Assembly: GCF_000745215.1 (NCBI RefSeq)
Contig: NZ_JQNK01000008.1
Coordinates: forward strand, 310,001 to 374,000
Length of the DNA stretch: 64,000 nt
Direction of reading: 5' to 3'
Source: Methylosinus sp. PW1
GTDB lineage: Bacteria > Pseudomonadota > Alphaproteobacteria > Rhizobiales > Beijerinckiaceae
Shown here: piece after piece, positions 24,265-32,115 of the stretch
Numbering within the stretch: the stretch's first letter is position 1
Layout of the letters: the number at the start of each line of letters is the position of its first letter
Position numbers and translations under genes: made by a program
Notes under the pieces: model-generated
The model's database searches: none
Seen by the model: only the letters and a program-made list of their open reading frames with translations
Told to the model about the DNA's origin: nothing

Positions 24265-24915
24265 TCAGAAGAAAGACGATCGAGAACGAACATGGCCACG
24301 CTGCTGGCCTCGCTTGTTTCGCGCGAAATATCGATCGCAGTCAGCGCGAAACTCGGACGACTTCAGCGTCGCCAATTGCGGATTTGTGTATGGTTGTTCA
24401 GGTATCATGAGAATGCGCGATAGAGCGCCATTAGCGATCGTCTCAGCGAACTCCTCGAACATGAAATTCGGTATCGCGTCAGCATCTTGAGATGGTTTCA
24501 AGAACAAGCTTATTTTCAGCGTCCCGACGCACGGCGGAAGCACAGCGACGGAGTTGTGGCGCACTTGGCAGATCGCGTCAGGAATAACGCCGTCGTTACT
24601 CTGCGCAGTCGTAACGGGCCAGGAGGAGGGCTTTACCTCGTCGAATGCAACTCTGTTTAGCGGGCGTTCCTGATACTCATATGCTCCGCTCAGCTTGAAC
24701 CACGCCTCTTCGATCTCATGGATCGAAGCCTGTGAAGGGCATGGGAGCAGCTCGTATTCATCAGACGTAACGTCGATCTCCTGCACCAATCGCCAGCACC
24801 GTGTCTTCTTGCAAAAGTCGATTGCCGCGAGCAAAAGGTTCCGCTCGACGAGCGGATCGCTCGCCGACATCGCGTATGGCGACACATAGGAGTTGATGTC
24901 GCACAGCGGCGTCAC
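24265..24915 (-). CDS. head-tail adaptor / tail structural protein
   Basis: The product has 216 residues from GTG 24915, which overlaps the stop of the preceding adaptor gene (GTGA). A helical N-terminus (SDPLVERNLLLAAIDFCKKTRCWR) is followed by mixed sequence with Pro-rich strands. The N-terminal block of two helices beginning with a disordered Y/P-rich leader is common in podovirus connector proteins next to the DUF6682-type adaptor. The family could not be confirmed. Confidence 0.5.
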   Translation of the reverse strand: MTPLCDINSYVSPYAMSASDPLVERNLLLAAIDFCKKTRCWRLVQEIDVTSDEYELLPCPSQASIHEIEEAWFKLSGAYEYQERPLNRVAFDEVKPSSWPVTTAQSNDGVIPDAICQVRHNSVAVLPPCVGTLKISLFLKPSQDADAIPNFMFEEFAETIANGALSRILMIPEQPYTNPQLATLKSSEFRADCDRYFARNKRGQQRGHVRSRSSFF

Positions 24916-25634
24916 GCTCTATTCTCCTGCGCTGGCTTGACGTTGAGATTGCGGTTCGCGTCATTCGCGATGCTCACGTTGAGCGCGTTCATGAACTGGC
25001 TGTAGTATGCCGCCGCGCGAGCCGCACTGCCTGCGAACTGAGCGTCCTTAGAGAAGGACCGATAGAGGATGTAATCGACGATGATGTTCTCGTAGACATC
25101 GTTGATGTCAGTGATCGGCGTCGAATAATTTGAGAGCAGCTCTGGATTGGCCGGCGATACGATCTCGGCGACGCCAGGATGGACGCGCGACACGATTACA
25201 TCGACGACGCCGGTCCCATCATTCGGCGGATAGACCCAGAATGCGTTCGGATCGTTCTGGTCGAACGCGACATTGCGAACCACGCGAGCCTTCCGCGTCT
25301 TCACCTGATCCTGCCAATATGGCGTCTGAGCGTCTAGCATGTCCTTATCGACCGTCTTGATCGAAAGTCCAGGATCGCGCGGCGACTCCGTAACGGTTTT
25401 CAAATTCGTCGTGATGCGCAGAATGCCAGTATATTGGCCGTCGATCTTCTGATACGAGCCGACGCCCATAAGAGTGATGACTGGCTTGGCGAACGCAGTC
25501 GGCTTCACCAGGGAGATTTCTCTGAGCGCGTCGTTGAACCACAAGCGCATTTCAGCCAGCGGCCATCTCGTGCTGCCCTCGTCTTGCAGCACGATCTTGG
25601 CCCGGCTGAAAATGTCGCTCGGGATTACCGTCAC
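24912..25634 (-). CDS. phage adaptor protein (DUF6682-like)
   Basis: The product has 240 residues from GTG 25634 (GTGA overlap with the gene before). The sequence runs IPSDIFSRAKIVLQDEGSTRWPLAEMRLWFNDALREISLVKP, then VYPPNDGTGVVDVIVSRVHPGVAEI, and ends in a helical ENIIVDYILYRSFSKDAQFAGSAARAAAYYSQF segment. This pattern fits the DUF6682 adaptor family of podovirus head-tail connectors. Its place between capsid and tail genes agrees. Confidence 0.65.
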   Translation of the reverse strand: MTVIPSDIFSRAKIVLQDEGSTRWPLAEMRLWFNDALREISLVKPTAFAKPVITLMGVGSYQKIDGQYTGILRITTNLKTVTESPRDPGLSIKTVDKDMLDAQTPYWQDQVKTRKARVVRNVAFDQNDPNAFWVYPPNDGTGVVDVIVSRVHPGVAEIVSPANPELLSNYSTPITDINDVYENIIVDYILYRSFSKDAQFAGSAARAAAYYSQFMNALNVSIANDANRNLNVKPAQENRA

Positions 25635-26002
25635 TGACGCGCGGCCTTCTCACGGATGGCTTCGATGAGGCGTGGCTTCGTGAGCGAGCCAGACGGAGGC
25701 TCGTTGTAAAGCTCGATGTAGCGCTTCGTCAGCGCGATCTTGTCCAGCTCTTCGAGTCCGTTGTCGGCCGGCTCCTGCTCTTGCTCTTCGTCTGGCGTCG
25801 GCGCGGGCGCAGGCTCTTTCACCGCAGCCTTTTCGACGACCACGCGATAGGCTTCCGGGATGCCGAGGAAGCGCGCGATGTGATCTTCATCTTCGACATC
25901 GGAGACGTGCAGGCCATTCGCATCCGGCGCAAAATGGTATTTCTTTCTGCCGATCTCGACGTGCGTCCCGCCCTTGCGGAGAAGAGTGCATTGAATTTTC
26001 AT
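25631..26002 (-). CDS. small acidic phage protein with C-terminal DNA-binding-like helices
   Basis: The product has 123 residues from ATG 26002, with AGAGG 6 bases before it. The N-terminal half is beta-like (MKIQCTLLRKGGTHVEIGRKKYHF), followed by a Pro/Glu linker. The last 45 residues (LTKRYIELYNEPPSGSLTKPRLIEAIREKA) resemble SAP/Rho-N-type helix pairs. Such proteins follow the capsid gene in several phages. A role at the neck or in capsid maturation is possible but not shown. Confidence 0.55.
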   Translation of the reverse strand: MKIQCTLLRKGGTHVEIGRKKYHFAPDANGLHVSDVEDEDHIARFLGIPEAYRVVVEKAAVKEPAPAPTPDEEQEQEPADNGLEELDKIALTKRYIELYNEPPSGSLTKPRLIEAIREKAARQ

Positions 26003-26024
26003 GTCAACCTCTTTGCAATGAGTT

Positions 26025-26048
26025 GGTGGAGGGCCGTGGTCCTCCACC
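26025..26048. other. GC-rich hairpin between decoration and neck genes
   Basis: GGTGGAGG pairs with CCTCCACC around an 8-base loop. No T-run follows on the minus strand, so this is not an intrinsic terminator for the operon. It could stabilise or mark the end of the abundant capsid transcript. Confidence 0.4.
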
Positions 26049-26091
26049 GTTTTCGGTGTCTCATGCAACTACGCGCAGCGGAGTCCCCACT

Positions 26092-26544
26092 TCACTGCGC
26101 GTAGAAGACCGTCAAATGGATGATCTGGCCGGCGGCCGCCGCGAGGTCGGCGCTGATCTGAAGACCAAGCGAGCGATCGGTGGTCGCGACCGCAATCTTC
26201 TGACCGGCGACGGCCGTCTGACGCACGATGCTCGTGTGAGCCGTCGCAACCGATACGGCAGAGTAGAGATCGGTTCCGACCGTGCGCGCGCTGTCGGTCG
26301 AGCCGACCGTGCCAGACATGACGCCAGCGCTGATCGTCTTCGCGCCGAGATCGGTCTCGGACCAAAAGAAGTAGTCGTAGATGTCCGCGCCGGCCGGGAG
26401 GATGCCGAGTTCGAGCTTGTCCACGGCGAGGAGGCCGGCTGAGGCGTCGTAGATGAACTCGGCGACGTGCAGTGCGCCGGCCGTTTGCGGACGCGGAGGC
26501 GTCTCGCGAAGGCGGCCGTATTTTCCCTGAATGATGGCAACCAT
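26092..26544 (-). CDS. capsid-associated (decoration-like) protein
   Basis: The product has 150 residues, starting at ATG 26544 with GGAG upstream. It is a compact, Ala/Thr/Gly-rich, beta-type sequence (AGALHVAEFIYDASAGLLAVDKLELGILPAGADIYDYFFW) ending in IHLTVFYAQ. It directly follows the major capsid gene, the usual position of decoration or head-stabilising proteins. The role is inferred from position. Confidence 0.55.
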   Translation of the reverse strand: MVAIIQGKYGRLRETPPRPQTAGALHVAEFIYDASAGLLAVDKLELGILPAGADIYDYFFWSETDLGAKTISAGVMSGTVGSTDSARTVGTDLYSAVSVATAHTSIVRQTAVAGQKIAVATTDRSLGLQISADLAAAAGQIIHLTVFYAQ

Positions 26545-26582
26545 GATCTTGCTCCGAGAAAGAGTTGTTCAGACGCCGCCGA

Positions 26583-27677
26583 TCAATTCGGCGACGCTGC
26601 GGCGGTGTCGATGGCGATGACGCCGAAGTCGCGGCTGTTGAAGCGCGTCTTCTTCACGCCGATGATCGTGCCGGCGACGACGGTCGGCTCGTTGCCGTAG
26701 TCGTCCATCTCTTCCTTCCAGGTGAAGCGCAGGCCGCCCGCCGTGCCGTAGGCGACGACGCCGGCCTGACGGCCAAGGAACAGCGCCCGCGCGGCGGCGA
26801 CGTTCGCGCCGGCTCCGTAGTCGCTGTAGCGGATGACGCTCGCGTGCGAATGCAGCACGACGTTGTTGATCATGCCGAGGCCGCCCTGGAAGATCGGGTT
26901 CTTCCGACCCTCGGCCGCCGCAGCCGCCTTCTGGATTTCGAGCCACCCGGTCGTATCGGCCGTGCGAAGATCGTATTCCTGGAACGGCGTCATCAAGCAG
27001 ACGTAATGAGGCTCGCCGTTGACGGTGACGGGCAGCATATTGGCCGCGTTCGGATCGAGCGCGCGCATCATGGTCGAGGCGATGACCGCCTTCTCGACGA
27101 CGCCCTTCGTGAACTTGTCGGTCGAGGCGAGCGACGCCTTCGACGTGGCCACGCCGCCGTAGATGATGTGCTGCGCATCAGGAGCCTGGAGCGCATTGCC
27201 CGCGTGGCCAGTGTAGTCGGTGTCCTCGATGAAGTCCTGATTGATGCCGCGCGCGCCCGCGAGATACATGAAGTGCATCTCGTCGATATACTGCGACCAA
27301 TAATCGGACAGGCGATCACGCGCGACCTTGCGAAGATCATGCGACGTGCGCTTGCGGGACATCTTGCCGCCGGCCGAGACCGGGTGACGGAGCTGGTCAA
27401 TCGCGACTTCATCGGTGTAGAAGCGGAGGTTTTCCTCCTTGCCCTTCACTCGATTGTCGCCGGCTGTGGGCTTTCCGCGCAGCAGAACGGAGAGGTCGAA
27501 CGACACACGATCGCCCGCGTCCGACTCCAGCTCCGTCTTGCGCTGAATGATGCTGTTTGCTTCCTCGCCGATGAACTTCCGAGTGAAATAGCTCTTCTTG
27601 TTCTGCTCGACGGAAAGAAAGGCGCTCCAGCGCTTCTGCGCCTTCGGGTCGCCAAAAGGAATGACTGTTGCGGTCAT
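26583..27677 (-). CDS. major capsid protein, N4-gp56 family (DUF4043-type)
   Basis: The product has 364 residues. Diagnostic segments are KFIGEEANSIIQRKTELESDAGDRVSFDLSVLLRGKP (near 35-70), then RHPVSAGGKMSRKRTSHDLRKVARDRLSDYW and HYVCLMTPFQEYDLRT, which I recognise from the N4-gp56 family of HK97-fold coat proteins. GAGG lies before ATG 27677. A CGGAN5TCCG site lies 62 bp upstream, so capsid expression may have its own control. The CsrA-like gene and the scaffold gene precede it. Confidence 0.88.
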   Translation of the reverse strand: MTATVIPFGDPKAQKRWSAFLSVEQNKKSYFTRKFIGEEANSIIQRKTELESDAGDRVSFDLSVLLRGKPTAGDNRVKGKEENLRFYTDEVAIDQLRHPVSAGGKMSRKRTSHDLRKVARDRLSDYWSQYIDEMHFMYLAGARGINQDFIEDTDYTGHAGNALQAPDAQHIIYGGVATSKASLASTDKFTKGVVEKAVIASTMMRALDPNAANMLPVTVNGEPHYVCLMTPFQEYDLRTADTTGWLEIQKAAAAAEGRKNPIFQGGLGMINNVVLHSHASVIRYSDYGAGANVAAARALFLGRQAGVVAYGTAGGLRFTWKEEMDDYGNEPTVVAGTIIGVKKTRFNSRDFGVIAIDTAAASPN

Positions 27678-27738
27678 AGGACGTGCCTCATGAGGGTTTT
27701 GAAACCCGCATCAGGCACTCTTGCGCCATCGCGTTCGA

Positions 27739-27751
27739 CGGAAATTATCCG
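27739..27751. promoter_or_regulatory. CGGAN5TCCG site upstream of the capsid gene
   Basis: CGGAAATTATCCG overlaps the last codons of the CsrA-like gene and lies 62 bp before the capsid start. No clear -10 box follows on the minus strand. Confidence 0.45.
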
Positions 27752-27948
27752 ATTTCAGTTTTCACTTCAAGCGGTATTGAATTGGGCTTGTCAAGAATTT
27801 CTTTGCGGCTCGCTGAGTTGACGGTGACGGCGATATCCCTGTCCCCATCGATCGACAGTCGCGCCTTCTTGCCGGATTTCTCTTCCAGCTTCACAACCAC
27901 GCCGCCTATTTCGATGCTATCGCCAGCCGTCAACTCAGCGAACCACAT
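27745..27948 (-). CDS. CsrA-like small protein
   Basis: The product has 67 residues, with AGGAG before ATG 27948. The core, GDSIEIGGVVVKLEEKSGKKARLSIDGDRDIAV, follows the CsrA pattern G-I-IG---V-V-----G--RL-I-A-RD--V strand for strand. CsrA-type proteins bind GGA motifs in mRNA leaders to control translation. It sits between scaffold and capsid, where it could tune capsid output or act on host messages. The CsrA relation is my reading of the pattern and needs a profile search. Confidence 0.5.
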   Translation of the reverse strand: MWFAELTAGDSIEIGGVVVKLEEKSGKKARLSIDGDRDIAVTVNSASRKEILDKPNSIPLEVKTEIG

Positions 27949-27962
27949 TGTTTTTGCTCCTA

Positions 27963-28787
27963 TTATCGCTCGTAGGCGATGCGCTCTTCGTCAGTCAGCC
28001 GAGAGACGGCGCGCTCGTAAGCTGCCGGATCGGTTTCCGCCAGTCTGTCGAGCTGCGCGAAGCGGCCATCGGTCGTCTCCGTGATCTCCTCAGCCGGAAG
28101 CCTGGCGAGCGTCGGCGGAATGACCGGCTTCGGCTTTGGCTTCGGGGCTTCTCCGTCGCCGACCTTCTTCTCCGGCGCGCCGCCGAGGTCGGCGGTGAAC
28201 TCCCGATACGCCTTGTCGAGCTGAGCGCGGTTCGAGAGATTGGCGTTCTTCGGATCGCCTGTGACCGACTTCACATACTGGTCGAACGCCAGGAGCGCGC
28301 GCTCTCCGCGATCGGCGATGTGCTTGGCCGTCGTCGAAAGGAAATCCGACACGTCCCGGTTCCACTGATTGACGATTGCGTTCTCGTGCGCCTCGCGGCC
28401 GATGTCGGCCTTCAGCCGTTCGCGCTCGATCTCGTTGCGCTTCTCATTCAGCGCTTCGAGGCCATCCGCGTATTCGCGCGCGGTAATGTCGCCGTCTTCG
28501 AACTTGGCGACGAGCGCGTCTCGGTCGGCCTTGATCGCCGCCGTGCGCTGTTCCGCATCCTTCGGGCCAGAGGTGGGGAGAATTGGCGCTGGATCGCTCC
28601 GCAGCTCTTCCGGCTCCGGTTCCTTGTCGGCCGGCTTCGCCGCTTCCTCGGCCGGCGCGACCGCAGGCTTCGCCTCCGGCTCGTCGTCTCCTGTCAGGTT
28701 GTCGATGAGCGCCAGCTCTTCGGCCCCGCCCTCGATCTCGGCGATCTCTTCCGCCGTGAGTCCTTCGTAGTTCGGCTTGTCGGTCAC
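27963..28787 (-). CDS. scaffolding protein
   Basis: The product has 274 residues and starts at GTG 28787 (GTGA overlap). It is highly acidic at the N-terminus (LTAEEIAEIEGGAEELALIDNL), has a Pro/Glu-rich linker, then long charged helices (DALVAKFEDGDITAREYADGLEALNEKRNEIERERLK). Its position directly upstream of the capsid gene and its composition are typical of podovirus scaffolds. Confidence 0.78.
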   Translation of the reverse strand: MTDKPNYEGLTAEEIAEIEGGAEELALIDNLTGDDEPEAKPAVAPAEEAAKPADKEPEPEELRSDPAPILPTSGPKDAEQRTAAIKADRDALVAKFEDGDITAREYADGLEALNEKRNEIERERLKADIGREAHENAIVNQWNRDVSDFLSTTAKHIADRGERALLAFDQYVKSVTGDPKNANLSNRAQLDKAYREFTADLGGAPEKKVGDGEAPKPKPKPVIPPTLARLPAEEITETTDGRFAQLDRLAETDPAAYERAVSRLTDEERIAYER

Positions 28788-29173
28788 TTCCGTTCTCCCT
28801 GCTTCTCTTCGATCAAAAGGACGGCCGCAGCCGCATAGACGATCGCGCCGAGCAGTTCGTGCTTCGCCGCGTCGAGTTGTCCGCGCTCGACCATCGTCGT
28901 GGCCTCCTGCGCCTTCTTGCAGATTTGGAACGTCTGGCCGCCGACGCCGACCATGCGTGCGATCTCCATGATCGGCTGCTTGTCGAACGGCTTTCCGTTC
29001 CCGTGGCGCTCCTGGCCCTTTCCGCCTTTCGACTGGTGATAGGCCGCCGATAGGATGCGAAGAAGCGCAAAGTGAGTGTCAGGCTCTCCCGGCTTCGCGT
29101 GGCAATCTGTCATCGCTGCTATTTTTTTAGCGATAATAAGATCATCGACGAATTCATCCAATTGCCTGCTCAC
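28784..29173 (-). CDS. hypothetical protein between KTSC and scaffold genes
   Basis: The product has 129 residues from GTG 29173, with overlaps on both sides. It is mainly helical, with two Cys residues in the first 80 residues and a hydrophobic C-terminal helix (ELLGAIVYAAAAVLLIEEK). I recognise no family. It is clearly part of the translationally coupled structural operon. Confidence 0.6.
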   Translation of the reverse strand: MSRQLDEFVDDLIIAKKIAAMTDCHAKPGEPDTHFALLRILSAAYHQSKGGKGQERHGNGKPFDKQPIMEIARMVGVGGQTFQICKKAQEATTMVERGQLDAAKHELLGAIVYAAAAVLLIEEKQGERK

Positions 29174-29391
29174 TTCGCAGCCTCCACCATCTTGTGCTCG
29201 AACTTCCCGCGAACGTGCGCGCCGAAGTGCTTGCCGATCGACTCGGCTTTCATGAGTTCCTGGTGCTGCTTCGGCGTCACGCCGAAATAGCTGTATTGCT
29301 TTCCGTTCGGAAACTTGACGTGCATCACCGCCGCCGCTTCGTCATATGCGACCTCGGAAATCATCGACGACTTGACCTTCGTGAAACTCAT
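29170..29391 (-). CDS. KTSC domain protein
   Basis: The product has 73 residues: MSFTKVKSSMISEVAYDEAAAVMHVKFPNGKQYSYFGVTPKQHQELMKAESIGKHFGAHVR. It carries the KTSC family core (S-S-I---YD----L-V-F--G--Y-Y--V----), as in many phage genes next to portals and in lysyl-tRNA synthetase C-termini. ATGA overlap with the portal stop. Molecular role unknown. Confidence 0.85.
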   Translation of the reverse strand: MSFTKVKSSMISEVAYDEAAAVMHVKFPNGKQYSYFGVTPKQHQELMKAESIGKHFGAHVRGKFEHKMVEAAK

Positions 29392-31697
29392 TGTCCTAGC
29401 CCCTGCTGCTCCAATTGACCGGCGACATTGCCAGCCTGTTGAACCTGTTGCTGTTGCGCCTGCTGCGTGGCGACGGCCGCTTGCTGGCGCTGTGCGTGCT
29501 GCTCCATCGCCTGCTGCAAGCTCGCCTCGTCTTCCTGCTCGGACCGGCTCTTGAAGCCGGCCTCATGCAGCAAGCCGTCAGCGACGCCGGCTGCTGGCGG
29601 AGCGCCCACGAGGAGAAGCGCTGCTTCGATCGCAGCCTTCTGGCTCTCGACGTTGAGACCAGCCAGCTCGGCTGCGATCCGCTGCGCCTTGTCGTTCGCG
29701 TCGGCCTGCGCTTTTCCGGCCTGCGCTCTCTTTAGCTGCGTGCTCGCGACCTTCTCGTCGAGCTCGGCTTGCTGCATCGCGTCCTGTAGCTGCTTCTGGC
29801 GAGCCTGCTCCTTCGCCTTCGCGATGTCCTCTGGCGTCGGCTGCTCTTGATCTGGGTCGCGCATTCCAGTCGCCTGCCGAATGCGGCGAACGATCTCGTC
29901 GCGGTTCGGGATGTCCATCTTCTCGACGAGAAGATCGAGCATGACGACGACGATCTGCGGGGCGACCGGCGCTAGTTCCATCAACAGCTTGATGAGTTCT
30001 TCGACTTGGTTCTGCCTGATCGTCGCATTCCAGTCGTCCTCGCTGATAACGAAATCAGCCTTCGTTCGAACGATATCGTTCTCCGGCATTCCGTCGTTGA
30101 TGTTCACATACTCAGGCGTGCCGCGCATGTTTGTGATGCGGAATGCCTTCTGCTCGGTGAAGAACTGTTCGATGAGAGACAGCTCCTTCTCGCCGTGCAT
30201 CTGCGACGCGAGACGAAGGTTGTCGAATATGCCGGTCGTAGCAAGCGAGCCCTGGCTCTGCCGCGCCTGGATCGCCTTGCCAGAGGTTGCGTTCGACTGC
30301 CGGCCCATATTCTCGTCGGTGACGCCAGATACCGACTGGATCATCTCGATGGAACGCGACATTAGCTGCATGTGCGCTTCGGATAGATCGCGATCGACAT
30401 TCAGCTCTAGCTCATATCCCTTCTTCTTAACGATCACCGCGTCAGGCCGCGCGACTTCCTCGACATATTCGTCGATGTCAGGCACAGCTCCTTCTTCCAT
30501 GATCGTCTTGTTCGTCGAGAGGATGTGCAGCGCCTTCGATGCGCGCTTGTTCACATCGTCCTGAAGATCGCGCACTCCGCGAATGACGCCATATGGAAGC
30601 CCGTCCTTTCCGCGCCTGTAGCACCAGATTGGCGTGAACGGGAAATCATTGTGGCGATACGGGCTCTGCGAAACCCACAGCAAGCCTTTCTGCGCCATGA
30701 TAGCGCAGTGCATTCGCATCTTCACCTTGGAGATGACAACCGACTGGCCAGAGGAGATGGCTTCATCGTGGCTCGGGTGGCCTTCCTCGTAAACGTCGCC
30801 GCCGAAGTCTCCGCCTTTCAGGATGCGAACATTGACTGGAGCGCGGAACCAAATCTCTATCAATCGAAGGCGCTTGCGGCGATAGTCGAAATCTTGGCGG
30901 TCGGTTCTATACGTTCCGTCCGCAATCTCCATCGTATCCATCGGCGTGTCGCCCATGGAGCTATCAATCAGCAATCGATCCGACTCGATAGCTGATTGAT
31001 GGATGATGAAGCTGCGATCTTTGAACATCGAGTCGGCTATATCCGTATCGACCCACTTCACGCGGATTTCATATCGGCAGTCGCTCATGTCCTTTTCGAT
31101 TGAAGCGCTATCCCACAGCATGTTGCGCCATGACTCGGAGCGGGCGTAGACGATCTCTCCGTCGCTCTCGTCCTGCCCGCCTCCTTCTAGCCAACCGACG
31201 CCGACCTTCACCGCATCCTCGAATGCGCGGCTCTTGGCGAAGCCAAAACGGTTCACGTCGCCAAGATACTTCATGAGCTGCGTCTTGCGCTCGGCCGGCT
31301 TCGATCCATCCTTGCGGCGCGGCAGAATGCGATAGTCTGTCCTGGTCCGCTTCTCCGTTCCGGTGATCCAATTCACCATCGGCGCGATGACGTTGTAGTT
31401 CAGCGGCACCTGACCGCGCTCTTTGAGCACCTGTTTGTCGGTGTCGCTCCAAGCGTTGTTGTCGTAGAACTCCTCATCGCGATCCTGCTCATAGCGGTTC
31501 GTCTCCTGCCGGCGAAGCTCGCGGATGTAGAACGCCATCAAGCGATGATGAAGCTGCTGCATATCGAAGCTGTCGAGCTTGTGCGACTTCACCGCCGCCG
31601 ACTGCGCGTCCTTGATGACAGGCAATCTATCGATCGCCGTCCCGCTTCTCTTCGAGTTCTTGAGGTCGAAGCCGCTATCCATCGGATCGTCAAACAT
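29388..31697 (-). CDS. portal protein, P22-type
   Basis: The product has 769 residues from ATG 31697, chosen because GAGGT lies about 9 bases before it. The P22-like portal core is clear: DEEFYDNNAWS...LKERGQVPLNYNVIAPMVNWITGTEKRTRTDY (about 70-125), SPYRHNDFPFTPIWCYRRGKDGLPYGVIRGVRDLQDDVNKRASKAL, and GVTDENMGRQSNATSGKAIQARQSQG. The C-terminal 150 residues are a Gln/Ala-rich coiled barrel. It forms the dodecameric DNA gate of the capsid. Confidence 0.92.
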   Translation of the reverse strand: MFDDPMDSGFDLKNSKRSGTAIDRLPVIKDAQSAAVKSHKLDSFDMQQLHHRLMAFYIRELRRQETNRYEQDRDEEFYDNNAWSDTDKQVLKERGQVPLNYNVIAPMVNWITGTEKRTRTDYRILPRRKDGSKPAERKTQLMKYLGDVNRFGFAKSRAFEDAVKVGVGWLEGGGQDESDGEIVYARSESWRNMLWDSASIEKDMSDCRYEIRVKWVDTDIADSMFKDRSFIIHQSAIESDRLLIDSSMGDTPMDTMEIADGTYRTDRQDFDYRRKRLRLIEIWFRAPVNVRILKGGDFGGDVYEEGHPSHDEAISSGQSVVISKVKMRMHCAIMAQKGLLWVSQSPYRHNDFPFTPIWCYRRGKDGLPYGVIRGVRDLQDDVNKRASKALHILSTNKTIMEEGAVPDIDEYVEEVARPDAVIVKKKGYELELNVDRDLSEAHMQLMSRSIEMIQSVSGVTDENMGRQSNATSGKAIQARQSQGSLATTGIFDNLRLASQMHGEKELSLIEQFFTEQKAFRITNMRGTPEYVNINDGMPENDIVRTKADFVISEDDWNATIRQNQVEELIKLLMELAPVAPQIVVVMLDLLVEKMDIPNRDEIVRRIRQATGMRDPDQEQPTPEDIAKAKEQARQKQLQDAMQQAELDEKVASTQLKRAQAGKAQADANDKAQRIAAELAGLNVESQKAAIEAALLLVGAPPAAGVADGLLHEAGFKSRSEQEDEASLQQAMEQHAQRQQAAVATQQAQQQQVQQAGNVAGQLEQQGLGQ

Positions 31698-32115
31698 TTT
31701 CGATGACCTCGTGATGTTGCTGCTTGCCGCTCTCGTCAGTGCGGATGATATCGGCGACGACAATGCTGTCTTCGATCGGCTTCGGCGGCATTGAAATGAG
31801 ATCGCCGAGGCACTCGCGAATTATCGACGTGACGCGCATTACGTCTCGCACGTTCGCCGAGTTGAGACCGAGATAGTCTGCGAAGCTCACAGAAAGGCGA
31901 GCGCACAGCCTTCCGTCGCCCGTCTCTTCCGCCCACTTCCAGGCGCTCGAAAGCGGAACGACGCACGGAATGATTGGCGCAATGCCGAGCCGCGCTGTCG
32001 GAGCGAGAACGAGCGCCGGCCGTTTCTTCTGTCCGAACCACGCTCCTATCGCCGTGATGTCGCCGAACGTGCGAACGAAATGCGTCTTGGTCAAATCGAG
32101 GTCATGCTGTGTCAT
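31690..32115 (-). CDS. small protein between terminase and portal, possible MazF/CcdB-type fold
   Basis: The product has 141 residues from ATG 32115 (ATGA overlap with the terminase stop) and overlaps the portal start by 8 bases. Residues about 15-55, FGDITAIGAWFGQKKRPALVLAP...IIPCVVPLSSAWKW, resemble the GD(I/V)...RP(A/V)LVL...V-PLSS pattern of MazF/PemK-type barrels. No antitoxin lies beside it and the flanking genes are structural, so it may be a packaging accessory instead. Low certainty. Confidence 0.5.
   Translation of the reverse strand: MTQHDLDLTKTHFVRTFGDITAIGAWFGQKKRPALVLAPTARLGIAPIIPCVVPLSSAWKWAEETGDGRLCARLSVSFADYLGLNSANVRDVMRVTSIIRECLGDLISMPPKPIEDSIVVADIIRTDESGKQQHHEVIENV

Noticed and set aside
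26025-26048. Intrinsic terminator after the decoration gene
   Set aside because: No T-run follows the stem on the minus strand, where the operon is transcribed.
31690-32115. A toxin-antitoxin pair in the packaging region
   Set aside because: Only one gene shows any toxin-like pattern and both neighbours are terminase and portal, so no pair is claimed.
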